A DNA stretch of 64,000 nt from Bacteroidota bacterium (GCA_022561875.1 JADFQJ010000002.1:61093-125092), one strand, 5' to 3'; counted from the first letter of the stretch, positions 20,039 to 28,292 are shown. Notes: generated from the letters alone by a model not told the origin. Translations and numbers: made by a program.

Positions 20039-20151
20039 CCCTCCAATATCCTAACCAGGTCGATATTAATATAATAGACTTCTTTTCCATCCTGTTTTGG
20101 AGTGAGTATTCCCAGCCGGGTTAAGTCTGACATGTATTTCCAGGCCCAGTC

Positions 20152-20245
20152 GGCTCCCCTCGTAGTCCGACTCCATCTCGGGCTACGAGTTGCTGATACC
20201 CGGGATTAGTCGTACCCCGAACTGAAGTCGGGGCACGACCTGCTC
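20152..20245. repeat. Bipartite REP/BIME-like palindromic element, copy A
   Basis: Two 31-nt hairpins (20159-20189 with arms CTCGTAG/CTACGAG, and 20209-20239 with arms GTCGT/ACGAC plus CCCCGA/TCGGGG) are separated by 19 bases. The second hairpin is roughly the reverse complement of the first, so the units are inverted relative to each other. Copy B, with identical spacing, is at 45885-46002. Confidence 0.88.
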
Positions 20246-20345
20246 CGGCCCGGGCCACGGATTGTTCATGTCTATATTTTTCAGTTTTTTGAACATATTG
20301 CAAATATATGTTCATTTTATTGTGTATTCCTGGACGCATATCCAT

Positions 20346-20380
20346 TACTCACCGGGTGACTCGAAGTCACCCGGTGAGTA
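20346..20380. repeat. Perfect 35-nt hairpin
   Basis: TACTCACCGGGTGACT and its exact reverse complement AGTCACCCGGTGAGTA are separated by CGA. There is no T tract on either side, so it is not a classical terminator. It ends 43 bases before the predicted nikR -33 element. Confidence 0.9.
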
Positions 20381-20422
20381 TAGATCAAAAATAAACTTCA
20401 CATTTCCGGAATAAAATCATAC

Positions 20423-20450
20423 TTGATATTTCAGAATTTTTTTATCTTCG
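20423..20450 (+). promoter_or_regulatory. Predicted nikR promoter
   Basis: TTG (20423-20425), a 17-base spacer, and TATCTTCG (20443-20450) fit the Bacteroidota TTTG/TAnnTTTG (or TTCG) promoter class, 27 bases before the nikR ATG. A small palindrome TTCGT-GTT-ACGAA (20447-20459) overlaps the -7 element and could be an operator. Confidence 0.6.
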
Positions 20451-20477
20451 TGTTACGAAATTAATAATAGTAGCACT

Positions 20478-20879
20478 ATGTCGGTAAAACGATTCGGAGT
20501 ATCTCTTCAGGAAAGTACACTTCGCCGGCTTGACCGCCTGGTAAAAGAAAAACAGTTTCCAAACAGGTCGCAGGCTATCCGTTTCCTGATCGAAAAGAAC
20601 GTTGTGGAACAAAAATGGGAGGATAACCGTGAGGTGGCCGGGGCAATTGTTCTGGTTTATGACCATCATAAACGGAATCTTTCTGAACGGTCAGTTAATG
20701 CTCAGCATGAGCATCATAAACTGATCCTTTCAGTGCAACATGTGCACCTGGATCATGACAATTGCCTTGAAACAATTGCTGTTAAAGGGAAGGCAAAAGA
20801 ACTGACCAGGCTGGCTGACAGGTTGATCGGGATGAAGGGAATTAAACATGGGGAATTATTAATGACGGAAACCGGGTAA
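20478..20879 (+). CDS. nikR: Nickel-responsive transcriptional regulator NikR
   Basis: This 133-residue protein has an N-terminal ribbon-helix-helix domain (VKRFGVSLQESTLRRLDRLV, SQAIRFLIE) and a C-terminal ACT-type nickel-binding domain. The four high-affinity Ni ligands of the family are present in order: His77, His88, His90 and Cys96 (QHVHLDHDNC), one residue offset from E. coli His76/87/89/Cys95. It should act as a cytoplasmic DNA-binding sensor repressing nickel uptake when nickel is sufficient. The neighbouring gene for a His-rich metal transporter and the [NiFe] hydrogenase island 2 kb away support this job. Confidence 0.93.
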   Translation: MSVKRFGVSLQESTLRRLDRLVKEKQFPNRSQAIRFLIEKNVVEQKWEDNREVAGAIVLVYDHHKRNLSERSVNAQHEHHKLILSVQHVHLDHDNCLETIAVKGKAKELTRLADRLIGMKGIKHGELLMTETG

Positions 20880-20887
20880 TCGATGAA

Positions 20888-21024
20888 TAGGTGTCAGGCG
20901 GAATAGTGGAATGATGGAAGAATGGAATAATGGGAAGAAAAAACATTAACTAAGGAAGAAATAGTGAATTCCTGCATTTAAACTTATGTTCCAGTATTCC
21001 AACATTCCAATGTTCCAATTTCCC
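20888..21024. repeat. GGAAT-rich / ATTCC-rich inverted low-complexity pair
   Basis: A (TGGAAT)-type run at 20899-20939 and a complementary (ATTCCA)-type run at 20986-21024 face each other across about 45 bases between nikR and the transporter gene. The arms are imperfect but would pair extensively. No gene is seen. Confidence 0.6.
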
Positions 21025-21029
21025 AAAAT

Positions 21030-21053
21030 AACTACGCATTATCCTGAAGAACC
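21030..21053 (+). repeat. Shared 23-bp upstream motif, copy 1
   Basis: AACTACGCATTATCCTGAAG occurs 34 bases before the transporter ATG. Near-identical copies precede two other genes, at 21952-21974 and 32071-32093. Confidence 0.75.
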
Positions 21054-21086
21054 ATAAATAGCTAATTCAATAAACGATTCATTACT

Positions 21087-21800
21087 ATGAACAGTGAAAT
21101 AATTATTCTGGCATTAACAGCGGCATCTGTTGGTTTTGTCCATACTCTTTTTGGTCCCGACCATTATCTTCCTTTTATTGTTTTAGCCAGGTCGAGAAAA
21201 TGGAGTTATGGAAAAACCGGCATGATCACCCTGGCTTGCGGACTGGGCCATGTGGGAAGTTCGATAGTATTAGGTTTAATTGGTGTTGTCTTCGGCCTGG
21301 GAATACATAAACTGGAAAACCTGGAAGCGGGCAGGGGCGGACTTGTGGGTTGGCTGTTCATTGCTTTCGGACTGGTTTATTTTATCTGGGGCGTCAGGCA
21401 GGCTGTGCTCAACAAACCTCACAGTCACCTTCACCTGCATGAAGATGATGAGTCACACGAGCATTTTCATGAACATGTTGCCGGACACACCCATATTCAC
21501 GGAAGTAAAAAAATTCCAAAAATGACTCCCTGGATCCTGTTTATTATATTTGTTTTGGGTCCCTGTGAGCCTTTGATACCTATTCTTATGTACCCTGCTG
21601 CCGAGATAAATATTTCCGGACTGATCATGGTTACATCTGTTTTCGCTGTAACCACTATACTAACTATGCTGACTGTTGTATTTATCTCTCTCCGTGGTAT
21701 TAATCTTATCCCGCTTGGTAAAGCTGAGCGCTATACCCATCTGGTGGCAGGAGCAATGATCCTTCTTAGCGGTGTGGGGATGCAGTTTTTGGGACTGTGA
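21087..21800 (+). CDS. NicO/UreH-type metal (probably nickel) transporter
   Basis: This 237-residue polytopic membrane protein has about six hydrophobic helices and a long histidine/acid-rich cytoplasmic-type loop in the middle (residues ~112-142, e.g. HSHLHLHEDDESHEHFHEH). The first helix holds the HTLFGPDHYLPF motif, equivalent to the HxxxPDH motif of NicO/HupE/UreH-type nickel-cobalt transporters; GLGHVGSS and LGPCEPLIP are further family-like signatures. It follows nikR in the same direction and shares the island with a [NiFe] hydrogenase, so nickel is the likely cargo. Automated tools may call it TauE/SafE sulfite exporter-like; the His-rich loop argues against that. Confidence 0.75.
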   Translation: MNSEIIILALTAASVGFVHTLFGPDHYLPFIVLARSRKWSYGKTGMITLACGLGHVGSSIVLGLIGVVFGLGIHKLENLEAGRGGLVGWLFIAFGLVYFIWGVRQAVLNKPHSHLHLHEDDESHEHFHEHVAGHTHIHGSKKIPKMTPWILFIIFVLGPCEPLIPILMYPAAEINISGLIMVTSVFAVTTILTMLTVVFISLRGINLIPLGKAERYTHLVAGAMILLSGVGMQFLGL

Positions 21801-21951
21801 AAAGAGACGAGGGGGCGACTTGACGATTGAGCGACTGGGAGATGAAGAGAAAAGGTGAAAATGAGAAGAAAAGATGAGAAAATGAGAAGAGGTGGCATGA
21901 ACTCGTAACATTTTGAAAGAATGATGAAATAGCGAAAGAATTTTTCACGAA

Positions 21952-21974
21952 AACTACGTATTATCCTGAAGAGC
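21952..21974 (+). repeat. Shared 23-bp upstream motif, copy 2
   Basis: AACTACGTATTATCCTGAAG lies 53 bases before the TIM-barrel gene ATG. The preceding 150 bases are a purine-rich GAGAAAAG-type tract with no recognisable gene. Confidence 0.75.
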
Positions 21975-22026
21975 CAATTTTTTTGTATATTCAACCTGAA
22001 ATAACCATAATCAAAAGAATACTATT

Positions 22027-22884
22027 ATGAAAAACCCATCAAGAAGAAAATTTTTGCAGCTTACCGGAATTGGAATTGCCGGATCTATGCTATCTGGAAA
22101 AGTTGCTTCAGGACAAATTAAATTTAGAGAATGGAACCGGGGAAATGAAATGCCATTTGAACTGGGATTGGCCTCTTACAGTCTCAGGAAGTTTAGTCTT
22201 GACGAAACTTTACAAATGACCACCCGCCTGGGTTTGAAAAATATTGCTTTTAAAAGTATGCATCTGCCTCTCGATAGTGATGAAGCTCAAATAAAAGAGG
22301 CTGTATTGAAAGTAAAAAAAGCAGGTCTGAATCTTTATGGTGCAGGTGTGATTTATATGGCTAACGAAGAAGAAGTGAATCGTGCTTTTGAATATGCTCA
22401 AACAGCCGGCTTAAAAGTAATTATTGGTGTTCCCGAACATGATCTCCTTCCACTGGTTGAAGAGAAGGTTAAAGCATATGATATCAAATTGGCGATCCAT
22501 AATCACGGACCGGGAGATAAGCGGTATCCCAGTGCGGAAAGCGCTTATGAAAAAATAAAGAATATGGACTCGCGAATGGGATTATGTCTTGATATAGGTC
22601 ATACACAACGTATTGGTATTGATCCGGTTAAATCAGCCAGACAATTTATGGACAGGATACATGATGTTCATATCAAGGATGTTGATAAAGCTGCTGGGGA
22701 AGGACAAACAGTTGAGATCGGACGGGGTGTTATCGATATACCATCGTTTTTAAAAGTACTGATTGAGAGAAGGTATTCAGGGAAAGTGAGTTTTGAATTT
22801 GAGAAAGATGGTGATGATCCGTTGCCGGGGTTAGCTGAATCAGTTGGCTATGTACGGGGGTGCCTAGTTACGATGAGCTTATAA
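22027..22884 (+). CDS. Tat-exported sugar-phosphate isomerase/epimerase-like TIM-barrel protein
   Basis: This 285-residue protein begins with a twin-arginine signal (PSRRKFLQLTGIGIAGSML). The mature part is an AP-endonuclease-2/xylose-isomerase-like TIM barrel: LASYSLRKFSLDETL at the start, AIHNHGPGDKRYPSAE and LCLDIGHTQRIGIDP in the middle, and HDVHIKDVD with VSFEFE at the end. These supply the usual His/Glu/Asp metal ligands. The exact reaction is unknown; relatives are annotated as sugar-phosphate isomerases/epimerases acting in the periplasm. It ends 18 bases from the converging hydrogenase protease gene and is unlikely to be part of the hydrogenase system. Confidence 0.8.
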   Translation: MKNPSRRKFLQLTGIGIAGSMLSGKVASGQIKFREWNRGNEMPFELGLASYSLRKFSLDETLQMTTRLGLKNIAFKSMHLPLDSDEAQIKEAVLKVKKAGLNLYGAGVIYMANEEEVNRAFEYAQTAGLKVIIGVPEHDLLPLVEEKVKAYDIKLAIHNHGPGDKRYPSAESAYEKIKNMDSRMGLCLDIGHTQRIGIDPVKSARQFMDRIHDVHIKDVDKAAGEGQTVEIGRGVIDIPSFLKVLIERRYSGKVSFEFEKDGDDPLPGLAESVGYVRGCLVTMSL

Positions 22885-22902
22885 GTTGAGATTTTTAGTA
22901 GT

Positions 22903-23430
22903 TTATTTGCAGGGAGCAATATCATCTTTAATAAAAAGGAATGAATCGGGATTTGAAAGTAATGGTTTGATAAATTCAAGTGCTTTATTCAGGTTTTTTC
23001 CTCCTTCAGGCGACAATTCTTCTTTAAAATCCCACTGGTAACCCTTAATATGCAGCAGGTAAGTTTGTGGATTTTTCCTGTATATCTTCTGACACAGGTC
23101 GAGAACAAATGCCGGCGATACTGCATGCATAGTAAATTCAATCTTAGCACCTGATGGTTCTACAGTGGTAATACAAAAATTTTCAATTGGTTCCACAGAT
23201 GCATCAACAAACAACACAATATCCTTTTTTGCCATCATATCGGCATCTTCAATATTAAGCTGGTAATTGGAATCAAGTTCAATATTGGTAAGCTTATTTT
23301 TTTCTATCCACGAACGAATGGCCTCGACAAATGCATTGCCCAGGCCATCATCTTCTCTTCCCGGGTTACCGTATCCGTAGATCAGTATTCCCGGCTTTGA
23401 ATTCTTCCGATTATTTTCTTTTGCGGTCAA
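22903..23430 (-). CDS. hoxW: [NiFe] hydrogenase maturation endopeptidase (HoxW/HyaD family)
   Basis: This protein of about 175 residues belongs to the nickel-dependent hydrogenase-processing proteases. It has the GYGNPGREDDGLG motif near its start, LFVDASVEP in the middle and the conserved histidine in TMHAVSPAF, giving the Glu/Asp/His nickel-sensing ligands. It would remove the C-terminal tail of HoxH after nickel insertion. The start is uncertain: I prefer a TTG at 23430, which overlaps the hoxH end by 20 bases; the frame is open further upstream to an ATG at 23496, but that would add 22 atypical residues. It is last in the hoxFUYH operon. Confidence 0.85.
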   Translation of the reverse strand: MTAKENNRKNSKPGILIYGYGNPGREDDGLGNAFVEAIRSWIEKNKLTNIELDSNYQLNIEDADMMAKKDIVLFVDASVEPIENFCITTVEPSGAKIEFTMHAVSPAFVLDLCQKIYRKNPQTYLLHIKGYQWDFKEELSPEGGKNLNKALEFIKPLLSNPDSFLFIKDDIAPCK

Positions 23431-24862
23431 TAAGTTGATTGTTATTATTATACAGTGATATTTCAAGAGGCATTTTTCCGAGGGCATGTGTGGCACAACT
23501 CAGGCAGGGATCGTAAGCACGGATAGCAACTTCAACAGCATTCATCATAGGCTCTGTTATAACAGCATGACCGTTCATCTGCTCTTTTGCAACCATTTCA
23601 ACAGCTTTATTCATAGGGATGTTGTTATTGGTGGTTGAAACGATCAGGTTTGCCATTTCTATCAGGTCCTGGTCGTTAATCCGGTAATGATGGAACAATG
23701 TTCCCCTTGGTGCTTCAAGTACACCAACTCCTTCATAAACTTTATTGCCTTTTGTTTCCAGGTTATCATCCTGGAGGTCGGAGTCGTTAAGCAGTTCCTT
23801 CATCATTTCTGCAGCATGCAGTACTTCGATAAGACGTGCCCAGTGGGTATGCATTGACATGTTATTGGGCTTACCTTTGGTATACGCTTTGTAAATTTCA
23901 AATTCCTTCTGGGCAAGAGGGGAAGGTATAAAGTCAGCGGTATTTAATCGTGCCAGCGGTCCTACTCTGTACCAACCTTTTTCTGTGCCATATTCTATCA
24001 GGAACGGGAATTTCATATAGGTCCATGATTTCACCTCTTCACCGATATAGTCGAGATAGTCCTGGGGATCAACATCATGGAGGATCTTTTTTCCGTTTGC
24101 ATCAACCGCCCTTACAACACCATGATAAAGGTCCATGGCTCCGTCTTTCCTTACAAGGCTCAGATGGTTGGAAGGAAATGCAGCCATGTTATCAATTAAT
24201 TCACTATTTTTTGCATGATAGTTTCTAAAGAAATCAATTACACTCAGTGACCACCCGATCATTTTATCCACATTAAGGGGATCTTCTCCTTTAAGGAACT
24301 TATCTCTTTCTTCAATTGAGAGGTTTTTGTTAATACCTCCTGGAATGGCGCCTGTTCCGTGGATTTTTTTCCCTGCTGTGACTTTTATTATCTCTTGTCC
24401 GAATTTTCTCATCATCACTCCCTGAACAGCCAGTTCTTTATGTTCCATGGCAACGCCAATAATGTTTCGGATTGTCGGATCGGCATTAATACCAAACAGG
24501 AGATCCGGTGATACCAGATGGAAGAAATGAAGGACATGCGACTGAAATATCTGTCCGTAATGCATCAGGCGGCGCATTTTTTCAGCAACCGGTGTCAGAC
24601 CATCTCCTGTACCGGCGCCAACTATTACGTCCATGGCTTTGGCAGCAGCCAGATGATGGCTTACAGGACAAATACCACATAATCTTTGAACGAGCACCGG
24701 CGCTTCCCAGTACGGACGGCCCTGAATAAACCGTTCAAAACCACGGAATTCAACAATATGTAACCGGGTTTGAATAACATTGTTATTATCGTCCAGATGT
24801 ACAGTAACCTTTCCATGTCCTTCCACACGGGTTACCGGTTCAATGGTTATCTTTTTTGACAT
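23411..24862 (-). CDS. hoxH: NAD-reducing [NiFe] hydrogenase large subunit HoxH
   Basis: This 483-residue catalytic subunit binds the NiFe(CN)2CO centre. The N-terminal ligand motif RLCGICPVSHH (Cys62, Cys65) and the C-terminal DPCLSCATHALG (Cys453, Cys456, His459) are both intact. The 24 residues after His459 form the tail removed on maturation by the adjacent protease. Sequence and gene order hoxF-U-Y-H place it in group 3d, the cytosolic bidirectional NAD(P)-linked hydrogenases. It lies 16 bases after hoxY on the minus strand. All six hyp maturation genes are nearby on the plus strand. Confidence 0.95.
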   Translation of the reverse strand: MSKKITIEPVTRVEGHGKVTVHLDDNNNVIQTRLHIVEFRGFERFIQGRPYWEAPVLVQRLCGICPVSHHLAAAKAMDVIVGAGTGDGLTPVAEKMRRLMHYGQIFQSHVLHFFHLVSPDLLFGINADPTIRNIIGVAMEHKELAVQGVMMRKFGQEIIKVTAGKKIHGTGAIPGGINKNLSIEERDKFLKGEDPLNVDKMIGWSLSVIDFFRNYHAKNSELIDNMAAFPSNHLSLVRKDGAMDLYHGVVRAVDANGKKILHDVDPQDYLDYIGEEVKSWTYMKFPFLIEYGTEKGWYRVGPLARLNTADFIPSPLAQKEFEIYKAYTKGKPNNMSMHTHWARLIEVLHAAEMMKELLNDSDLQDDNLETKGNKVYEGVGVLEAPRGTLFHHYRINDQDLIEMANLIVSTTNNNIPMNKAVEMVAKEQMNGHAVITEPMMNAVEVAIRAYDPCLSCATHALGKMPLEISLYNNNNQLIDRKRK

Positions 24863-24878
24863 AGTTTTTTCTCTTGTA

Positions 24879-25430
24879 TTAATCGAATTTTATGACCTCG
24901 TAGGGCAGCTCCATCTCATTCCCTGTGATCAGTGCGGTTAATGCATTCCAGATCAATTCAGCAGATGGAGGGCAGCCGGGAAGGAAATAGTCAATCTTAA
25001 CAATTTCATGACATGGATAGACTTTATCGAGCATCATAGGTATTTCTTCATCATTTGGTATGATCCCGGATTTATTGTTTCCTTTAACGCTTGGTCCGTT
25101 CAGGTATGCCTCCTCAAGACATTCTTTAATGGGAATAGGATTCCTGAAGGCAGGTAACCCACCCATGATAGCGCATTCACCAAACGATACAAGGATATTA
25201 CAATTTTTTCTGAAATCTTTCAGAACATGTACGTTCTCACTGTTGCAACATCCTCCCTCGATCAGTCCAATATCACATTTTTTGGTAAAATTCTTGATAT
25301 CGGTAAGTGGGGATTTATTGAACTCTACCAGCTCAATCAAATCCAGTATCTTTTCGTCAATATCAAGTAATGACATATGACATCCGAAACATCCGGCTAA
25401 TGTTGCAGTTGCTAATACAGGTTTACTCAT
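24879..25430 (-). CDS. hoxY: NAD-reducing hydrogenase small subunit HoxY
   Basis: This 183-residue subunit carries the proximal [4Fe-4S] cluster that receives electrons from HoxH. Ligand motifs seen are LAGCFGCHMSLLD, GGCCN, SFGECAIMG and PGCPPSAELI. The length fits soluble HoxY proteins, which are shorter than respiratory small subunits and lack a Tat signal and medial/distal cluster domain. It sits between hoxU (27 bases upstream) and hoxH (16 bases downstream) in one operon. Confidence 0.95.
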   Translation of the reverse strand: MSKPVLATATLAGCFGCHMSLLDIDEKILDLIELVEFNKSPLTDIKNFTKKCDIGLIEGGCCNSENVHVLKDFRKNCNILVSFGECAIMGGLPAFRNPIPIKECLEEAYLNGPSVKGNNKSGIIPNDEEIPMMLDKVYPCHEIVKIDYFLPGCPPSAELIWNALTALITGNEMELPYEVIKFD

Positions 25431-25457
25431 AACAAATTCTCCTTAAAATTGAGTTTC

Positions 25458-26153
25458 CTAATGTTTATATTCGCTTCCGATGGGTTCATGATCGAATTTC
25501 CTTTGTCCGATTGGAGTTCTGAAACCCTTTTCGCGTGGAAGTATGGATCCCACAGGGCAAACTTCAACAGCTTTTGCAGCCAGTTTGTCTGTTAGTTTGC
25601 TTCCCAATACAGGATCAACATTTACTTCAATATTTTTACCTCTTCCGAAAAATGCAAAGACACTTCTCCCTTTTTCGTCTTTTATTGTACGGATACATCT
25701 TTTGCATCTTATACATCTGTTCTGGTCTTTGAGTATCTTTGGGTGGCGGGCATCAATTTCTCTTTTCGGAAACTGATAAGTGAACCTGGGAACCATCATT
25801 TGAAACCTGTATGCAAGAGCCTGCAGCTCGCATTCACCACTCATTTCACAAGCAGGGCAGAAATGGTTTCCTTCAACGAAAAGCAGCTCGATTACCGATT
25901 TTCTAAAATCATTTATTTCAGAGGTATCATTTTCAATTTCCATTCCGTCGCCAACAGGGGTTGTACAAGCAGTAGTTAATCTATCGTTTGCCCTGACAGT
26001 ACAAATCCTGCACGATCCCTGGGGTTTTACACCTTTGTAATTACATAAAGTCGGAATGTATATATCATTTTCTTGAACAGCTTGCAAAATTAAGGTACCT
26101 TTCTCTGCAACGCATTCTTTTCCGTCAATGGTAAAGTTGATTATATCAGCCAT
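25458..26153 (-). CDS. hoxU: NAD-reducing hydrogenase diaphorase subunit HoxU
   Basis: This 231-residue NuoG-N-terminal-like electron-relay subunit links the HoxF flavin site to HoxY. It has a [2Fe-2S] ferredoxin domain (PTLCNYKGVKPQGSCRIC, then TTACTTPV) and a His-Cys [4Fe-4S] motif (HFCPACEMSGECELQ). A further ferredoxin-type cluster motif follows (NRCIRCKRCIRT with EVCPVGSI). Length and cluster set match HoxU. It is 16 bases after hoxF. Confidence 0.93.
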   Translation of the reverse strand: MADIINFTIDGKECVAEKGTLILQAVQENDIYIPTLCNYKGVKPQGSCRICTVRANDRLTTACTTPVGDGMEIENDTSEINDFRKSVIELLFVEGNHFCPACEMSGECELQALAYRFQMMVPRFTYQFPKREIDARHPKILKDQNRCIRCKRCIRTIKDEKGRSVFAFFGRGKNIEVNVDPVLGSKLTDKLAAKAVEVCPVGSILPREKGFRTPIGQRKFDHEPIGSEYKH

Positions 26154-26169
26154 TATTTAAGATTATTTA

Positions 26170-27972
26170 TTAAAATTCCGGAACTCTTGTTGTTGCTTCA
26201 CACGACTCACTTACAGCTTGTTCCAGATTAAACCCTGTTTCATATTCTTTTCCCCTTTCCAGCTTTTCTTCATAAAGATATTTGAAGTTTTTCAGGCTTG
26301 TAAGGATTGGATTGGCTGCAGTATGACCTAATCCACAACGGTTTATTTTCATTAATTTGCCCCAGTTTTTAAGGTCTTCCAGATCGCTTGCCACACCGTT
26401 GCCACTCAGTATCTTTTCAAGCTTTTGTTTAAACAGGGGTGTCATTGACCTGCATGGAACGCATGAACCACATGATTCTTCAATAAAAAAGTCTGTAAAA
26501 TTAAGTACGACATTTTTTAGCAAATCCCTGTTGTAATTAAAAATAATGAACGATCCCCCGGTAACCAGATCACTATAGCAAAGTTTTCTTTCGAATTCTT
26601 CAGGTCCTATGAGAGAACCTGAAGGTCCGCCAACCTGAATTGCCTGAACGTCTGTTGACCCGACCATGTCAAGGATATCAGTAATTGTCAGACCCCATTC
26701 CACTTCATAAATTCCGGGATATCTGCAATCACCTGATATACTGAGAACTTTTGTCCCAGTAGATTCAGGGGTTCCAAGCGAACTATACCATTCACCACCA
26801 TTAAGCATGATCTTAACTGTAGAGCAAAGGGTTTCAACATTATTTACAACGGTAGGACAATCATTATATCCTTTTTCGACCGGGAATGGGGGACGGTCAC
26901 GTGGCTCCCCTCGCTTACCTTCAACTGACTCAATCAGGGCCGATTCTTCTCCACAAATATATGCTCCGGCTCCAAACTGGATTCTGATATCAAAATGGAA
27001 TCCTTTTATTCCTCCAATGTCTTTGCCAAGCAGGTTCTTTTCCCGTGCTTCTTTCAGAACATTTTCAAGGTAATGCTCAAGGTATTTGTATTCAAACCTG
27101 AGATATAGAATACCTTCTGTTGCTCCGATGGAATATCCTGCAATGACCATCCCTTCAATTAATAGCTTGGGTTTTTCAGTAAGTATTACCCTGTCTTTGA
27201 AAGTTCCAGGTTCCCCCTCATCTGCATTACAGATAATATATTTTTTATCCCCCTTAGCTTTACGGCAAAACTCCCATTTCAGACCGGTAGGAAAACCTGC
27301 CCCTCCACGTCCTCTGATATTAGATGATTTGACTTCCTCAATTACCTGCTCAGGAGTTAATTGTGGCAGGTTTTTCATTATAATTGTTCCGGGATTATAA
27401 TCATCACTTAATACAGGTCCCATTCTCATAATATTATTCCGGACGACAGAATTGAGATATTCAGATTTGTTTTGACTACCACCTAAATAAGAGGTATGCA
27501 TTTTTTTTACATCTTTACCGGCTCGCATATCACGCACAATTTCTTTTACCCGGAAAGGAGTGAGATGTATAAAAACATTTCCGTTAATCAGGGCTGCAGG
27601 TTCCTGGTCACTCATCCCAATGCACGCAGTATCAAATAAGCCAATAAGGCCATCATCGGTAACCTTGCCAAACTTACAACCAACTTCATTCTCAAAAGTT
27701 TCAGCAACTATTTTTCCGCCCATCATATTTGAAACTACACTATTATTTAAATATATGGTGTATTTCCCCTGCGACTCTCTTGACAGGAAATGATAAAAAG
27801 AAATAGTTTGCTCCACATCAACAATAGATAACTCCAGCTTTTCTGAAATAATGCGGGCAGCCTCATCAGAAATATGATTCTCATCTTTCTGTATCTCAAT
27901 AAGGATATCCATCAACCGGGTTTTATCCTGATTGTATTTCCTGATCGCTGATTGAACTTTATTGTTTCCCAT
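26170..27972 (-). CDS. hoxF: NAD-reducing hydrogenase diaphorase subunit HoxF (NuoE-NuoF fusion)
   Basis: This 600-residue protein fuses a NuoE-like thioredoxin-fold domain (about residues 1-150) to a NuoF-like flavoprotein (about 170-600), the layout known from Ralstonia-type HoxF. The NuoF part has the NADH/FMN signatures RGRGGAGFPTGLKW, CNADEGEPGTFKDR and GAYICGEESALIES, and the [4Fe-4S] motif ESCGSCVPCR with a distal Cys in NRCGLGH. The NuoE domain lacks most of the usual [2Fe-2S] cysteines, keeping only Cys117 (with a stray Cys99). It oxidises or reduces NAD(P)H for HoxYH. It is first in the minus-strand operon, and no separate hoxE was seen. Confidence 0.93.
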   Translation of the reverse strand: MGNNKVQSAIRKYNQDKTRLMDILIEIQKDENHISDEAARIISEKLELSIVDVEQTISFYHFLSRESQGKYTIYLNNSVVSNMMGGKIVAETFENEVGCKFGKVTDDGLIGLFDTACIGMSDQEPAALINGNVFIHLTPFRVKEIVRDMRAGKDVKKMHTSYLGGSQNKSEYLNSVVRNNIMRMGPVLSDDYNPGTIIMKNLPQLTPEQVIEEVKSSNIRGRGGAGFPTGLKWEFCRKAKGDKKYIICNADEGEPGTFKDRVILTEKPKLLIEGMVIAGYSIGATEGILYLRFEYKYLEHYLENVLKEAREKNLLGKDIGGIKGFHFDIRIQFGAGAYICGEESALIESVEGKRGEPRDRPPFPVEKGYNDCPTVVNNVETLCSTVKIMLNGGEWYSSLGTPESTGTKVLSISGDCRYPGIYEVEWGLTITDILDMVGSTDVQAIQVGGPSGSLIGPEEFERKLCYSDLVTGGSFIIFNYNRDLLKNVVLNFTDFFIEESCGSCVPCRSMTPLFKQKLEKILSGNGVASDLEDLKNWGKLMKINRCGLGHTAANPILTSLKNFKYLYEEKLERGKEYETGFNLEQAVSESCEATTRVPEF

Positions 27973-28005
27973 GATAATGTAAGCTTGAAATAATTATTAT
28001 CCCAT

Positions 28006-28023
28006 TTGTGAAAAAATTAACAG
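28006..28023 (-). promoter_or_regulatory. Candidate Rex operator at hoxF promoter
   Basis: TTGTGAA-AAAA-TTAACAG (plus strand) matches the Rex consensus TTGTKAA-N4-TTMACAA at all but the last position. It starts two bases beyond the hoxF -7 element and so covers the predicted transcription start. Rex itself is encoded at 35546. Confidence 0.65.
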
Positions 28024-28024
28024 T

Positions 28025-28055
28025 CAAAATTAATATCATTATCGTTCTAAACAAA
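28025..28055 (-). promoter_or_regulatory. Predicted hoxF promoter
   Basis: Read on the minus strand: TTTG (28055-28052), a 19-base spacer, and TAATTTTG (28032-28025), an exact match to the Bacteroidota TTTG-N19-TAnnTTTG promoter form. The hoxF ATG is 52 bases further on. Confidence 0.7.
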
Positions 28056-28292
28056 TGATAATTGTAAGTACAGGAATACTTAATATGAATTCAATTTATG
28101 CAATTTGTCATAACAACATTGATTATAAATATATATAGCTGACATTTAGGTAAATAAAATCTGTTTTGTTAATGAATTAATTTGACAATATTACAGAGTA
28201 GTGATAAAAATCATTGATATTGACGAATAAATATAGGGATTTTTTTCTATAAGATATGTTATTAAGCATGAAAATTACTCTTTCTGTATTAA

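Larger units (their letters stand above)
20039..20477. other. Intergenic region with REP-like element, hairpin and nikR promoter
   Basis: These 439 bases between the MBL gene and nikR hold no convincing gene. A GC-rich bipartite palindromic element lies at 20152-20245, a perfect 35-nt hairpin at 20346-20380, and the nikR promoter at 20423-20450. A short minus-strand open frame over the GC-rich element is judged non-coding. Confidence 0.8.

Noticed and set aside
20121..20345. Minus-strand open frame of 74 codons across the GC-rich palindromes
   Set aside because: It is made of REP-like palindromes and low-complexity sequence, has no recognisable domain and reads against both neighbours; palindromic GC-rich DNA often stays open by chance.
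21087..21800. Sulfite exporter TauE/SafE
   Set aside because: The His-rich central loop, HxxxxxPDH helix-1 motif and NikR neighbour fit nickel-type NicO/UreH proteins better.
23411..25430. Membrane-bound respiratory (group 1) uptake hydrogenase
   Set aside because: The small subunit is short with no Tat signal, no cytochrome-b gene is present, and diaphorase genes hoxF and hoxU are in the operon.
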